The translations under genes were made by a program, and so were the position numbers. A stretch of DNA of 64,000 nucleotides from Halorussus aquaticus (GTDB taxonomy: Archaea; Halobacteriota; Halobacteria; Halobacteriales; Haladaptataceae). The notes below the pieces were generated by a model. That model saw only the letters and a program-made list of their open reading frames with translations, was not told the DNA's origin and made no database searches. Positions 33,858-42,916 of the stretch are shown in pieces; positions within the stretch are counted from its first letter, which is position 1, and each line of letters starts with the position of its first letter. Location: NCBI RefSeq assembly GCF_024218795.1, contig NZ_CP100400.1, positions 2,852,001 through 2,916,000 on the forward strand. The letters are read 5' to 3'.

Positions 33858-34470
33858 AGGTCGGAACCATCCGGTTCGGAACTCGCGAACTGCTCGACAT
33901 CGCGGTGGCGTGGGCCGCCCTGAGCGTGGCGTTCGCGCTGTTCTTCGCGGGCGGCGGCCGGACGGTCATCTACCGGCCGACCGTCCTGCTCGGTCTGCTC
34001 CCGGCGAGTCTCGTGACGGCGGGACTCGGCTTCCTGCTCCACGAGATGCCCACAAGGTCACCGCGATCCGGTTCGGGCAGGTCGCGGAGTTCCGCGCGGA
34101 CTACGGCATGCTGTTTCTGGCTGTCGCCGGGGCGCTCGCCGGGTTCCTGTTCGCCGCGCCAGACGCGGTGTATCACCGTGGCCGGGCCACGCTCCGGGAG
34201 AACGGTCTCATCGCGCTGGCCGGGCCGCTGACGAACGTCGCGCTCGGGATTGCGTTCTTCCCGCTCGAACTCCTTCTCGGCGGGGCGCTCGGGAGCGTCG
34301 CGGCGCTGGGCGTCCGCATCAACTCCCTGCTGGCGGGGTTCAACATGATTCCGTTCGGCCCGCTCGACGGGAACACCGTCAAGAAGTGGAGTCTCGGCGC
34401 GTTCGTCGGGTTCGGTCTCCCCTGCTTCGCGCTGGCGGCGTGGGCGCTCTTCGGGTTCTCGTTCGTCTGA
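33854..34470 (+). pseudogene. M50/site-2-protease-like membrane peptidase, frameshifted at the active site
   Basis: Two frames make one peptidase of about 205 residues. The N-terminal part (MKVGTIRFGTRELLDIAVAW...) has two membrane segments and reads into LGFLLHEM. A one-base deletion after the ATG at 34046-34048 then shifts the frame. Restoring one G gives HEMAHK, the zinc-binding HExxH motif, and the downstream frame continues KVTAIRFGQVAEFRADYG to the second zinc motif FNMIPFGPLDG. The start overlaps the TraB stop by four bases. As read, the product would be truncated right at its catalytic motif. Sequencing indel or recent inactivation are both possible. Confidence 0.78.
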
Positions 34471-34514
34471 GAGGCGGTCGCTTTTCCTCCTCCGTACTAC
34501 TTCGCTAACGGCGG

Positions 34515-35810
34515 TTAGTCGCCCGAGGAGAACGAGAAGAGCGAGGAGAGGGACCGTTGGGGCGTGGTCGGTTCCTCCACCTGCGTCCAGACCAGCACGA
34601 CGCCGACGGCCGCGAGCGCCGCGCCGAACGCGAACGGGACGGCGAAGCCGAACGAGACGAGGAATCCGGACACGAGGGGACCGAACGCCACGCCGAACCC
34701 GAACGCCATCGTCAACACCGAGAGCGTCGTCCCCGACCGCCCCTCGGGCGCGAGGTCACCGGCGAGCGCGAGCGCGGGCGCGAACACCATCGCTCCGGCC
34801 GCGCCTTGGACGAACCGGGCCGAGAACATCAGCCACGGGTCGTAGACGAACCCTTGGACCAACGTCGTGGGGACGAGCAGTATCGTCCCGACGACGATGA
34901 AGCCCTTCCGCCCGTAGAAGTCGGTCGCGCGTCCGACGGGGACCTGCAGCAGTATCTGAGCGAGGACGAACGCCGCGAACTGGAGACCGAACAGCGTCGG
35001 CCCTTGGTCGAGTCGAGCGTTGATGATGTCGCCCAGCGTGGCGAACAGCGCGATGCCGACCGCCATGAAGAAGGAGACGACGCCGAGCGTGAACACGGGG
35101 TCGAGTATCCCGCGACCGCGACGGTCGAGGATAGCGATTCCACCAAGACCGCGGTCGTCCTCGTCGGTCGCCGGGACCTCGGGGTCCCGAATCAGGAACA
35201 GGATGAGGAAGAAGCTGATGGTCGCCGTCAGCGTGGCGAAGTAGAACGCGGCGTCGAACCCGCTGAACGCGACTCGTAGCGCGCCGAGGTCGATAGCGTA
35301 CGGCCCGGCCGAGACCACGACGCCCGCCGCGACGGGGCCGACGCCGAAGCCGACCAGACGGAACGTGTTGTAGGTCCCCATGTTCCCGCCGCGATTCGAC
35401 GAGGACGCGAGGTCGTTGACGAGTGCGACAGTCGTCGGGATGATGAGCGCGCCCGCGACTCCCTGCAGCGCCCGGAGTCCGACGAGGTGCCAGTAGGTGG
35501 ACGCCAGCGAGTACGAGAAGCTCGCGGTACCGATGAGGACGAGGCCAGCGAGTACGAACACCTTGCGGCGTCCCGTTCGGTCGGACAGTCGTCCCGTGAA
35601 GGGCTGTAACGGACTGTTGACGAACCCGAACAGCGAGAGCACGATGCCGGTGACGGCGACCTCGTTCAGTCCGAAAGTGGCCCCGGAGATGGCCTCGTTC
35701 CCGATGAACAGCGGCAGGACGACGATGAGAAACGAGTTGCCGACGGACTCGGTCATGCGCGCCAGTGCCAGCGTCACGACTTGCGGATCGACTCCCAGCC
35801 GGTTCGACAT
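34515..35810 (-). CDS. Major facilitator superfamily transporter
   Basis: This 431-residue membrane protein has about 12 transmembrane segments. The MFS signature after helix 2 is GRLSDRTGRRKVFVLAG (about residues 73-89), with the matching loop in the second half GRATDFYGRKGFIVVG. The pattern is that of drug or metabolite efflux carriers (DHA-type). Substrate is unknown. It converges on the peptidase gene; the ATG is at 35808-35810. Confidence 0.9.
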   Translation of the reverse strand: MSNRLGVDPQVVTLALARMTESVGNSFLIVVLPLFIGNEAISGATFGLNEVAVTGIVLSLFGFVNSPLQPFTGRLSDRTGRRKVFVLAGLVLIGTASFSYSLASTYWHLVGLRALQGVAGALIIPTTVALVNDLASSSNRGGNMGTYNTFRLVGFGVGPVAAGVVVSAGPYAIDLGALRVAFSGFDAAFYFATLTATISFFLILFLIRDPEVPATDEDDRGLGGIAILDRRGRGILDPVFTLGVVSFFMAVGIALFATLGDIINARLDQGPTLFGLQFAAFVLAQILLQVPVGRATDFYGRKGFIVVGTILLVPTTLVQGFVYDPWLMFSARFVQGAAGAMVFAPALALAGDLAPEGRSGTTLSVLTMAFGFGVAFGPLVSGFLVSFGFAVPFAFGAALAAVGVVLVWTQVEEPTTPQRSLSSLFSFSSGD

Positions 35811-35944
35811 CAGCCGTGATTCACCGCGTCTGGCCCCATCATACTACACGTTCCGGTATCGACACGGAACACCATTGCGGACGGGGAGACCGGCGAGCGG
35901 GTCGGCGTAGCAGTCGGTCGGTCGTCGGGACGGTCGGTCTGAAC

Positions 35945-36187
35945 TCACTCCTTCCCTCGCAGGACTATCTTCTCGGCGGTCACCTCCTCGACCGCTGTCT
36001 CTTGGAACGTGTAGACCTCGGCGTCCGGGTCCTCCACGTCGAGGTATCGCCTGACGGTATCGTAATCCCCCGCGTCGGGTTCGACGTGGGCCACGCCCGC
36101 GTCGATTTTGTCCACGGTGCCGAGCACCTCGCCCTCGGAACCGACCACTCGCTTCCCTTCGTCGTCCTCGGTGAGTGTCGGATTCAT
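35945..36187 (-). CDS. PRC-barrel-like small protein
   Basis: This 80-residue protein has the PRC-barrel beta pattern: GKRVVGSEGEVLGTVDKIDAG near residues 11-31, then AHVEPDAG. Proteins of this type serve in electron-transfer assembly or RNA metabolism; archaeal single-domain versions are of unknown role. It is followed by a conserved-looking acidic end VTAEKIVLRGKE. It is divergent from purM, with 207 bases of shared promoter region. Confidence 0.75.
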   Translation of the reverse strand: MNPTLTEDDEGKRVVGSEGEVLGTVDKIDAGVAHVEPDAGDYDTVRRYLDVEDPDAEVYTFQETAVEEVTAEKIVLRGKE

Positions 36188-36394
36188 AGTTGAATTGCCG
36201 TTCGGTCCGGCCAAGAGTACTGTGGGCGTTAGCTGGTAGGAACCGACTCGGCGCGCGGACGACGTTGGTGAGTGCGCGGGCGTTCTCACCGGGTGTGGGT
36301 GGTGTCGGTCGAAGCGACGGTACGCTCCGACGTGGCGTGCGCGACCCGACTCATAAACGGTGGAACTTTACTCGCGCGTCGCGCCGCTTCGACC

Positions 36395-37384
36395 ATGAGC
36401 GACGACGAGGAACTCACCTACGCGGACGCCGGGGTGGACATCGAGGCGAGCGAGGCCGCAACGTCGGCGCTGGTCGGCGCTGTCGGCGACATCGACGAGA
36501 GCGAGTACGCGGGCTTGCTCGACATCGGCGACCGGTACCTCGCGCTGGCGACCGACGGCGTGGGCACGAAACTGCTCGTGGCCGAGGCGCTGGGCGACTA
36601 CTCGACGGTCGGTATCGACTGCATCGCCATGAACGCCAACGACCTCGTGGCGTCCGGGGTCGAACCGGTCGCCTTCGTGGACTACCTCGCGGTGGACGAA
36701 CCGAGCGAAGCGTTCTCCCAGCAGGTCGGCGACGGTCTCGCGGCGGGCGCGGAGGAGGCGGGCGTCGCGCTGGTCGGCGGCGAGACGGCCGTGATGCCCG
36801 AAGTCATCAAGGGACTCGACCTCGCGGGCGCGTGCGTCGGACTCGCGCCGAAGGACGCGGTGTTCCCCGGCGAGGCGGAGACGGGCGACGCGCTGGTCGG
36901 CTTCCCCGCCAGCGGCATCCACTCGAACGGACTCACGCTCGCCCGCGAGGCCGCCACGCGCAACTACGACTACGACGACCCGTTCCCGCTCGACGCGGAG
37001 GACGGCGAGGAAGGCCGGTCGGTCGGCGAGGTTCTCCTCGAACCCACCCGCATCTACACTTACCTGCTCGACCACCTCCGAGGCCGGGAGGTCCACGCCG
37101 CGGCCCACGTCACTGGCGGCGGATGGACCAACCTCTCGCGGATGGGCGAGTTCCGGTACGAGATTACCGACCCGTTCGACGCCCACCCGGTCTTCGAGTT
37201 CGTGCAGGCGGAGGGCAACGTGAGCGACGAGGAGATGCACCGGACGTTCAACATGGGCACCGGGTTCGTCGTGGCGCTCCCCGCCGACGACGCCGAGTCG
37301 CTGGCCGACGAGACCGACGGCCGAATCATCGGCGAGGTCGCGGAAGGCGATGCAGTCGCGGTTCGCGGACTCGAACTGAACTGA
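36395..37384 (+). CDS. purM: Phosphoribosylformylglycinamidine cyclo-ligase (AIR synthetase)
   Basis: This 329-residue ATP-dependent enzyme of purine synthesis closes the imidazole ring of FGAM to give AIR. Family landmarks are TYADAGVDIEA at the N-terminus, ATDGVGTKLLVAEALG, GIDCIAMNANDLVASG, VGGETAVMPEVI and HVTGGGWTNLSRM. The ATG at 36395 is chosen over an upstream in-frame extension because homologs start close to TYADAGVD, and because a TATA-like AACTTTA at 36364-36370 puts transcription close to this ATG. Confidence 0.95.
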   Translation: MSDDEELTYADAGVDIEASEAATSALVGAVGDIDESEYAGLLDIGDRYLALATDGVGTKLLVAEALGDYSTVGIDCIAMNANDLVASGVEPVAFVDYLAVDEPSEAFSQQVGDGLAAGAEEAGVALVGGETAVMPEVIKGLDLAGACVGLAPKDAVFPGEAETGDALVGFPASGIHSNGLTLAREAATRNYDYDDPFPLDAEDGEEGRSVGEVLLEPTRIYTYLLDHLRGREVHAAAHVTGGGWTNLSRMGEFRYEITDPFDAHPVFEFVQAEGNVSDEEMHRTFNMGTGFVVALPADDAESLADETDGRIIGEVAEGDAVAVRGLELN

Positions 37385-37624
37385 GTCGTCGCGTCGGTGG
37401 GCACGTTACGGGTTCGTCCCGTTCTCGGGTATAAACGCTCGGCGGTGCGGAGACTCCTTCGTTCGAGCCTGAAGCTAGCTTCTACTCGTCCTTGCTTCCG
37501 AAGACACCGCCAACGAGACTACCGGCGAAACACAACCAACGATTCGACCGCCGAAACCCCGCCGGAGAACTCGACTACGTCACTCCGATGCCCCGTCAAC
37601 TGCGCCACGCATCAAAATCTCGTC

Positions 37625-38380
37625 CTAGAACGCCGCCAGACTCGACTGTAACTCCCGCTCGCTCTCCTCCTCGCGAATATCGTAGCCCACCAAGTCCCGC
37701 ATATCCACGGCGTAGGTGGTCCCGCCGCGCTCCAGCACCAGCACGCGGCCCTGAACGCCGACTATCTCGCCCGTCGCCAGCGTCTCGGCCACCGGCGCGG
37801 CGTCCAACTCGAACCCGTAGTCGAAGCCGTACGTCTCGATGGCGTCGAACTCGGCAAGCGTCGACTCCCACGCTTCGGGGTCCACCTCGCGGTGCAGTCC
37901 CGAAATCTTTGCGGGGACGCGCACGCGGTCGGTGAACGCCTCGGCAATCTGGAACTCGATTTCGCGCGCGACGCGGCCGTTCTCGACGGTTCGGAGGTGG
38001 GCGGCGCGGTCCGCACCCTGTTCGCGGAGACGCGTGCGGAGTCGCCACTCCTTGGTCACGCCGACCTTGAACGTCGCGGGCGCGAACGCCGCGAGGTAGA
38101 CGGCGTGGTCGTCGTAACAGTCCATCTCGTCCTTGAGACAGGTGCCGGTACACCGGGCGCAGACCCACGTGCTGGTGTGGTGGTCGCAGTGAGGCGCGTC
38201 GTCGTTCTCGCAGTCGAAGTGGGTCGTCCCGTCGAGCGCCCCGGCGCACCGGCGCTCGCCCAGCGAGTAGCCGAGGCTCTCACCCGACTCCAGCGACTCC
38301 CGGCGGACTTCCCGGTCGTCCGCCACGAGCAGCCCCGGCGATTCGCCGTCGCGCTCCGTCTCGTAACCGACGATTTGCAC
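37625..38380 (-). CDS. DUF2797 family protein
   Basis: This 251-residue protein has a cysteine-rich segment in the first half (CAGAL, then FDCENDDAPHCDHH, then CARCTGTCLKDEMDC), probably binding zinc, followed by the DUF2797 core YLAAFAPATFKVGVTKEWRLRTRLREQGA. The KVGVT(K) and RLREQGA blocks resemble GIY-YIG-like nuclease segments, so nucleic-acid processing is conceivable but unproven. I set the start at the GTG at 38378-38380 (VQIVGYE), where homologs begin; an in-frame ATG about 100 bases further upstream would add a non-acidic extension. Confidence 0.82.
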   Translation of the reverse strand: MQIVGYETERDGESPGLLVADDREVRRESLESGESLGYSLGERRCAGALDGTTHFDCENDDAPHCDHHTSTWVCARCTGTCLKDEMDCYDDHAVYLAAFAPATFKVGVTKEWRLRTRLREQGADRAAHLRTVENGRVAREIEFQIAEAFTDRVRVPAKISGLHREVDPEAWESTLAEFDAIETYGFDYGFELDAAPVAETLATGEIVGVQGRVLVLERGGTTYAVDMRDLVGYDIREEESERELQSSLAAF

Positions 38381-38497
38381 GCCCGCGGCTACGGGCTTGC
38401 CTCCTATAGACGTGCCGTTTGTTCGGACGCGGTGTTCGGACTCCGCGGTACCCCCGTGTCGTTCGGTTCTCTCCCCCAATAATAACAGGGGGAAAGT

Positions 38498-38511
38498 AGG
38501 TTAATTAACCT
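38498..38511. promoter_or_regulatory. 14-base perfect palindrome upstream of the first halolysin
   Basis: AGGTTAATTAACCT lies about 30 bases above a TATA-like ATATTA (38543-38548), which in turn is about 32 bases above the protease ATG. It differs from the iron boxes, having AGG and CCT eight bases apart instead of four, and could be the operator of a separate regulator. Confidence 0.45.
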
Positions 38512-38577
38512 TAGCGCAGTTATTTTTCTTACTTTTAGGAAAATATTATGTGCTAGGAACCCTATTTTACGAATGCG

Positions 38578-39774
38578 ATGCTAAATAATGACAATAAAAT
38601 GTCGAGGCGAAACGTTCTCAAAGTCGCCGGTGCCTCCGTCGCCACGGCGGCGGGGTCCGGACTCGCGGCGGCGAAATCCGACGATACCGTCGAGGTCAAC
38701 GTCGGGTTCGCGTCCGGACGGGGCCGCCAGAAGGCGCTCGCGACCGCGGACGACGTGGTTCGAGAGTTCGACTCCATCGACGTCGTGACCATCCGCGCCG
38801 CCAAACGCGCCGTGCAGGCGTTGGACAAGAACCCCAACATCCGCTACGTCGAGGAGAACGGGACGATGCACGCGCTGGCCCAGACCTTGCCGTGGGGACA
38901 GGACCGGGTCGATTCCGACGTCCTGCACGCCAACGGCGAACTCGGAAGCGGGGCGGACATCGCCATCATCGACACGGGCATCGACGACGACCACCCGGAC
39001 CTGACCGACCACCTCGGCAAGGGGAAGGCGTTCGTCTCCTGCAACACCAAAGGTGGCTGTCGGTACGGCGCGAAACCCGCCGACAACACGTGTAACTACT
39101 CGTGGACCGACGACAACAACCACGGCACACACTGCGCCGGTATCGCGGCGGGCGACGACAACAGTCAGGGTATCGTCGGTGCGGCACCCGACGCGACGCT
39201 CCACGCCGTGAAGGTGCTGGACAAGTGCGGCAGCGGTACGTACTCCGACATCGCGGCCGGTGTCGAGTACGTGGCAGATCAGGGCTGGGACGTCGGGTCG
39301 ATGTCGCTCGGTGCCAGTTCAGGTTCCTCCGCGCTGAAGGACGCCGTGGAGTACGCCACCAACGAGGGCGTCTTCCTCGTCGCCGCCGCGGGTAACTCCG
39401 GCCCCTGCTCGGACTGCGTCGGCTACCCCGCCGCCTACTCCGAGGTGATGGCCGTGAGTTCGACCGCCAGCGACGACAGCCTCTCGGACTTCTCCAGTAC
39501 GGGTCCCGAAATCGAAATCGCGGCTCCCGGTACCGACATCTACTCGACCATCGCGTCGAACGCGGGATACGACACCTACTCGGGCACCTCGATGGCGACG
39601 CCCCACGTCGCGGGCGTCGCGGGTCAGCTCGCGTCGAACGGGACGACCGGCAGCGACATTCGGACCCAACTCAAGAACACCGCCGAGAACGTCGGTCTGG
39701 CCAGCAACGAGTCCGGCGCGGGCCTGCTCGACGCCGCGGCCGCGCTCGGGTACGACTCCAGTGACGACACGTAA
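38578..39774 (+). CDS. Halolysin-type subtilisin serine protease, copy 1
   Basis: This 398-residue S8-family protease has a Tat signal SRRNVLKVAG (residues 9-18), an I9-like propeptide (about 36-100, with EVNVGFASGRGR and VRYVEENGTMHALAQ-like end), then the catalytic domain. Catalytic residues are visible: Asp132 (IIDTGIDDDHPD), His182 (NNHGTHCAGIA), oxyanion Asn273 (AAGNSGPC) and Ser338 (SGTSMATPHVAG). It would be folded inside, exported by Tat, and degrade extracellular protein. It lacks the long C-terminal extension of some halolysins. It is the first of three tandem paralogs, followed by a proteinase-inhibitor-like gene. Confidence 0.93.
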   Translation: MLNNDNKMSRRNVLKVAGASVATAAGSGLAAAKSDDTVEVNVGFASGRGRQKALATADDVVREFDSIDVVTIRAAKRAVQALDKNPNIRYVEENGTMHALAQTLPWGQDRVDSDVLHANGELGSGADIAIIDTGIDDDHPDLTDHLGKGKAFVSCNTKGGCRYGAKPADNTCNYSWTDDNNHGTHCAGIAAGDDNSQGIVGAAPDATLHAVKVLDKCGSGTYSDIAAGVEYVADQGWDVGSMSLGASSGSSALKDAVEYATNEGVFLVAAAGNSGPCSDCVGYPAAYSEVMAVSSTASDDSLSDFSSTGPEIEIAAPGTDIYSTIASNAGYDTYSGTSMATPHVAGVAGQLASNGTTGSDIRTQLKNTAENVGLASNESGAGLLDAAAALGYDSSDDT

Positions 39775-39956
39775 GCGCCGCCGTTCTGCCACGGCTTCTT
39801 TTTCGATGTTGGGACAGCCGGTCTGGACGTCACGTCCCTTCGAGTCGGCGTGTTCTCCGCCGTCGGTTCACGTCGCGACGACCGGCCCACTATAAATTAC
39901 AATGTCTAGAACTAGAATAAAACTTTATTGCACAACTTGATAATAGTAAAAATGCG

Positions 39957-41087
39957 ATGCTCGATGTAAATAACGGCGTGTCTCGACGGAAAGTTCTGCA
40001 AACTGCTGGTGGCTCGCTGGCCGCCATGGGTGCGACCGGGTTCGCCGCAGCCAAACCCGACGACACGGTCGAAATCAACGTCGGTTTCAAGTCCGACGAG
40101 GGCCGTCAGAAGGCGCTCGCGGCCGCGAACGACGTAGTCCGGGAGTTCGACTCCCTCGACGTCGTTACCGTTCGCGTTCCGAAGCGAGCGGCGACCGCAC
40201 TCGACGCGAGTCCGAACGTCCGCTACGTCGAAGAGAACGGGACGATGCACGCGCTGGCTCAGTCGGTCCCGTGGGGCGTCAACCGAGTGGACGCCGACCG
40301 CACGGCCGCCGACGGGAGCGGCGCGGACGTGGCTATCATCGACACGGGTATCGACGGGAATCACCCCGACCTCGAAGCGAACCTCGGCGCGGGTGCGGCC
40401 GCCGTCTCTTGTAGTTCCTACTCGGCCGAGTGCACCTACAACTGGGGCGACGACAACGGCCACGGCACCCACTGCGCCGGTATCGCCGGTGGCGTCGATA
40501 ACGGTCGGGGCATCGTCGGCGTCGCTCCCGGCGTCACGCTCCACGCCGTGAAAGTCCTCGGCTCCAACGGCGGTGGCTCGTACTCCGACATCGCGGCCGG
40601 TATCGAGTACGTCGCCAACCAGGGCTGGGACGTCGGGTCGCTCTCGCTCGGCGGGAGCGCGTCCAGAACGATTCGCGACGCCGTGCAGTACGCCGACAGC
40701 CGAGGCGTCACGCTCGTCGCCGCGGCCGGGAACTCCGGACCCTGTACCGACTGTGTCGGCTACCCGGCCGCCTATCCCGAGACCATCGCGGTCAGTTCGA
40801 CCAACTCCAACGACGACCTGTCGAGTTTCTCCTCGACGGGTCCCGAAGTGGACATCGCTGCGCCCGGTAGCAGCATCTACTCCACCTACGTCGGTGGCGG
40901 CTACAACACGCTCTCGGGCACCTCGATGGCCTGTCCGCACGTCGCGGGTGCAGCGGGCATCCTGCGTGCGCAGGGCTACTCCAACGCCGCGGCGAAGGAC
41001 CGTCTCCTGCGAACCGCCGAGAACATCGGTCTGTCCGGCAACGAGCAGGGCAACGGACTGCTCGACGTGGAGCGAGCGGCGAACTGA
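39957..41087 (+). CDS. Halolysin-type subtilisin serine protease, copy 2
   Basis: This 376-residue S8 protease is closely related to copy 1, including the start context AATGCGATGCT just before and at the ATG, so the duplication included the promoter-proximal DNA. Tat signal SRRKVLQTAG is at residues 9-18; the propeptide contains EINVGFKSDEGR and YVEENGTMHALAQ. The catalytic residues Asp129, His169, oxyanion Asn259 and Ser323 are all present. Paired Cys residues (SCSSYSAECTYNW and GPCTDCVGYP) may form disulfides in the mature secreted enzyme. An AT-rich promoter (39895-39955) of its own lies upstream. Confidence 0.93.
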   Translation: MLDVNNGVSRRKVLQTAGGSLAAMGATGFAAAKPDDTVEINVGFKSDEGRQKALAAANDVVREFDSLDVVTVRVPKRAATALDASPNVRYVEENGTMHALAQSVPWGVNRVDADRTAADGSGADVAIIDTGIDGNHPDLEANLGAGAAAVSCSSYSAECTYNWGDDNGHGTHCAGIAGGVDNGRGIVGVAPGVTLHAVKVLGSNGGGSYSDIAAGIEYVANQGWDVGSLSLGGSASRTIRDAVQYADSRGVTLVAAAGNSGPCTDCVGYPAAYPETIAVSSTNSNDDLSSFSSTGPEVDIAAPGSSIYSTYVGGGYNTLSGTSMACPHVAGAAGILRAQGYSNAAAKDRLLRTAENIGLSGNEQGNGLLDVERAAN

Positions 41088-41308
41088 CCTCCGCGACGGC
41101 TCCACCCGCTAACCGATTCGCGACCCGGGAGTGTGCCCGCCGACTCGGTTCGACGTGAGGTTCCGTCGGCGCAAGCTTCCGACCGTAACTCCGTCGGCGT
41201 ACTCCCACTCTGTTTTCCGTGCGTGTCTACCGCCGAGAGGCGCTCTGTATTAATTTCCAACATTTATTCCCGAAATTATTTTGTCGTCCGAGTCTCTCTA
41301 GTCGATAG

Positions 41309-42445
41309 ATGTCCCCCGAGCACCCACTCACGCGACGCACCGTGCTGAAGACGACCGGCGGGTCGCTCCTCGCCATCGGTTCGGCCGGTCTCGCCGCCGC
41401 CGACCCCGGTGACCCAGTACGAGTCAACGTCGGGTTCGAGTCCGAGAGTGGCCGACTGGCCGCCCGGGAAGCCGCGAACGAGGTGGTCCGCGACTACGCC
41501 TTCGACGCCGCGACGCTTCGCTTGCCGAAGCGCGCCGCCACCGCGCTGTCCGAACGCGCGGACGTCCGATACGTCGAACGCGACGGAACCGCCCACGCAC
41601 TCTCGACATCGTGGGGGTACGACCGTATCGACGCCGACGTGGCGAACGCGAACGGCGTCACGGGCGACGGTGCCGACGTGGCCATCATCGACACCGGACT
41701 GCCGTGTGACGACCCCTGCCTCCCGAACGTCGGCACCGGGAAGGCGTTCACCGACTGCGCCTCGAACTGCTGTGCGCCGTGGAACGACGACAACGGACAC
41801 GGGGCGAGCGTGGCGGGCATCATCGGGGCGAGTCGGAGTTGCGACTGTACGACCGGCGTCGCGCCCGACGCAACGCTCCACGCCGTGAAGGTGCTGAACG
41901 ACTGGGGCGGTGGCTCGTACTCCGACATCGCGGCCGGTATCGAGTACGTCGCCGACCAAGGTTGGGACGTCGCCAACCTCAGCCTCGGCGGTAGTTCCGG
42001 GTCGTCGGTGCTGAAAGACGCCTGCGTGTACGCGCAGGACCACGGCGTCCTGCTCGTCGGTGCGGCGGGCGGAAGCGGTCCCTGCGACGACTGCGTGGGC
42101 TATCCCGCCGCTTACTCGGAGGTCGTCGCCGTTGGCGCGACCAACCGGAACGACGCGCTCGCGTCGTTCTCCAGTCGAGGGCCGGAGATAGAGGTCGTCT
42201 CGCCCGGAACAGACCTCCGTACGGTGGGGTCCGACGGGTCCTGTACCACCCTCTCGGGCACGTCGTTCGCCACCGCCCACGTCTCGGGCGTCGCCGCCCT
42301 CCTGATGGCCGAGGGACGCTCCAACACCGACGCACGAACTCGGTTGCGCGACACCGCCGAGGACCTCGGCCTGTCGAGCGACGAGCAGGGCTACGGACTG
42401 GTGGACGCGGCCGCGGCGCTGGGTCTGAATTCGAGCGACGACTGA
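41309..42445 (+). CDS. Halolysin-type subtilisin, copy 3, with altered oxyanion-hole residue
   Basis: This 378-residue S8 paralog has Tat signal TRRTVLKTTG (residues 8-17) and the same propeptide plan. Asp128 (IIDTGLPCDDP), His164 (DNGHGASVAG) and Ser319 (SGTSFATAHVSG) are present. The oxyanion-hole Asn found in copies 1 and 2 (AAGNSGPC) is Gly255 here (AAGGSGPC), HGT is HGA, and GTSMAxPH is GTSFATAH. These changes point to reduced or altered activity. It is more divergent than copies 1 and 2 are from each other. It is followed 41 bases later by the BsuPI-like inhibitor gene. Confidence 0.9.
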   Translation: MSPEHPLTRRTVLKTTGGSLLAIGSAGLAAADPGDPVRVNVGFESESGRLAAREAANEVVRDYAFDAATLRLPKRAATALSERADVRYVERDGTAHALSTSWGYDRIDADVANANGVTGDGADVAIIDTGLPCDDPCLPNVGTGKAFTDCASNCCAPWNDDNGHGASVAGIIGASRSCDCTTGVAPDATLHAVKVLNDWGGGSYSDIAAGIEYVADQGWDVANLSLGGSSGSSVLKDACVYAQDHGVLLVGAAGGSGPCDDCVGYPAAYSEVVAVGATNRNDALASFSSRGPEIEVVSPGTDLRTVGSDGSCTTLSGTSFATAHVSGVAALLMAEGRSNTDARTRLRDTAEDLGLSSDEQGYGLVDAAAALGLNSSDD

Positions 42446-42486
42446 CCGACGAAAAGTTTTCAGACCCTCGAACTGCAGTAGAAAGT

Positions 42487-42819
42487 ATGACTCTCCAGAG
42501 TTCCGTCAGCGCGACGGTCGAGTCCGACCGCGTCGCCTTCGAGTACACCGTCGAGAACGTCGGCGACGACCCCGTCGAACTGACGTTCCGGAGCACCCTG
42601 ACCGCCGACTTCGCCGTTCTCGACGGCGGCGAGGAGGTCTGGCGAGCGAGCGAGGGACAGATGTTCGCCCAGATGCTCCAGACCGAGACTATCGACCCCG
42701 GTGACAGCGAGACCTTCTCCGGCGAGTGGGACGACCCGTCTCCCGGCGATTACGCGGTCGTCGCGGAACTGAACACGACAGACGGCGACGCGGAAGCGCG
42801 GACCGACTTCTCGGTGTGA
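42487..42819 (+). CDS. BsuPI-related intracellular proteinase-inhibitor-like protein
   Basis: This 110-residue all-beta protein matches the BsuPI/IPI fold family: VESDRVAFEYTVENVGDDPVEL in pieces, FRSTLTADFAVLDGGEEVWRASEGQMFAQ and the closing PGDSETFSGEWDDP, PGDYAVVAELN pattern. In Bacillus the named member inhibits an intracellular subtilisin, although many family members are simply beta-sandwich domains. It has no signal peptide. Its place 41 bases after three subtilisin genes suggests protection of the cytoplasm from prematurely active protease; this is inference. Confidence 0.8.
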   Translation: MTLQSSVSATVESDRVAFEYTVENVGDDPVELTFRSTLTADFAVLDGGEEVWRASEGQMFAQMLQTETIDPGDSETFSGEWDDPSPGDYAVVAELNTTDGDAEARTDFSV

Positions 42820-42916
42820 TTGCTGACTCGGTTGAGTTATCAATATGATTACCAAGCCGCGTTTCAGCGAGAGTTGAAGGGGGTCGTCCCCGAAGGTTCG
42901 ACCGGAGGAGTGACAC

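Noticed and set aside
38531-38550. TTTTAGG half-site upstream of the first halolysin
   Set aside because: The other half (CCTAAAA) is missing; only the TATA-like stretch remains.
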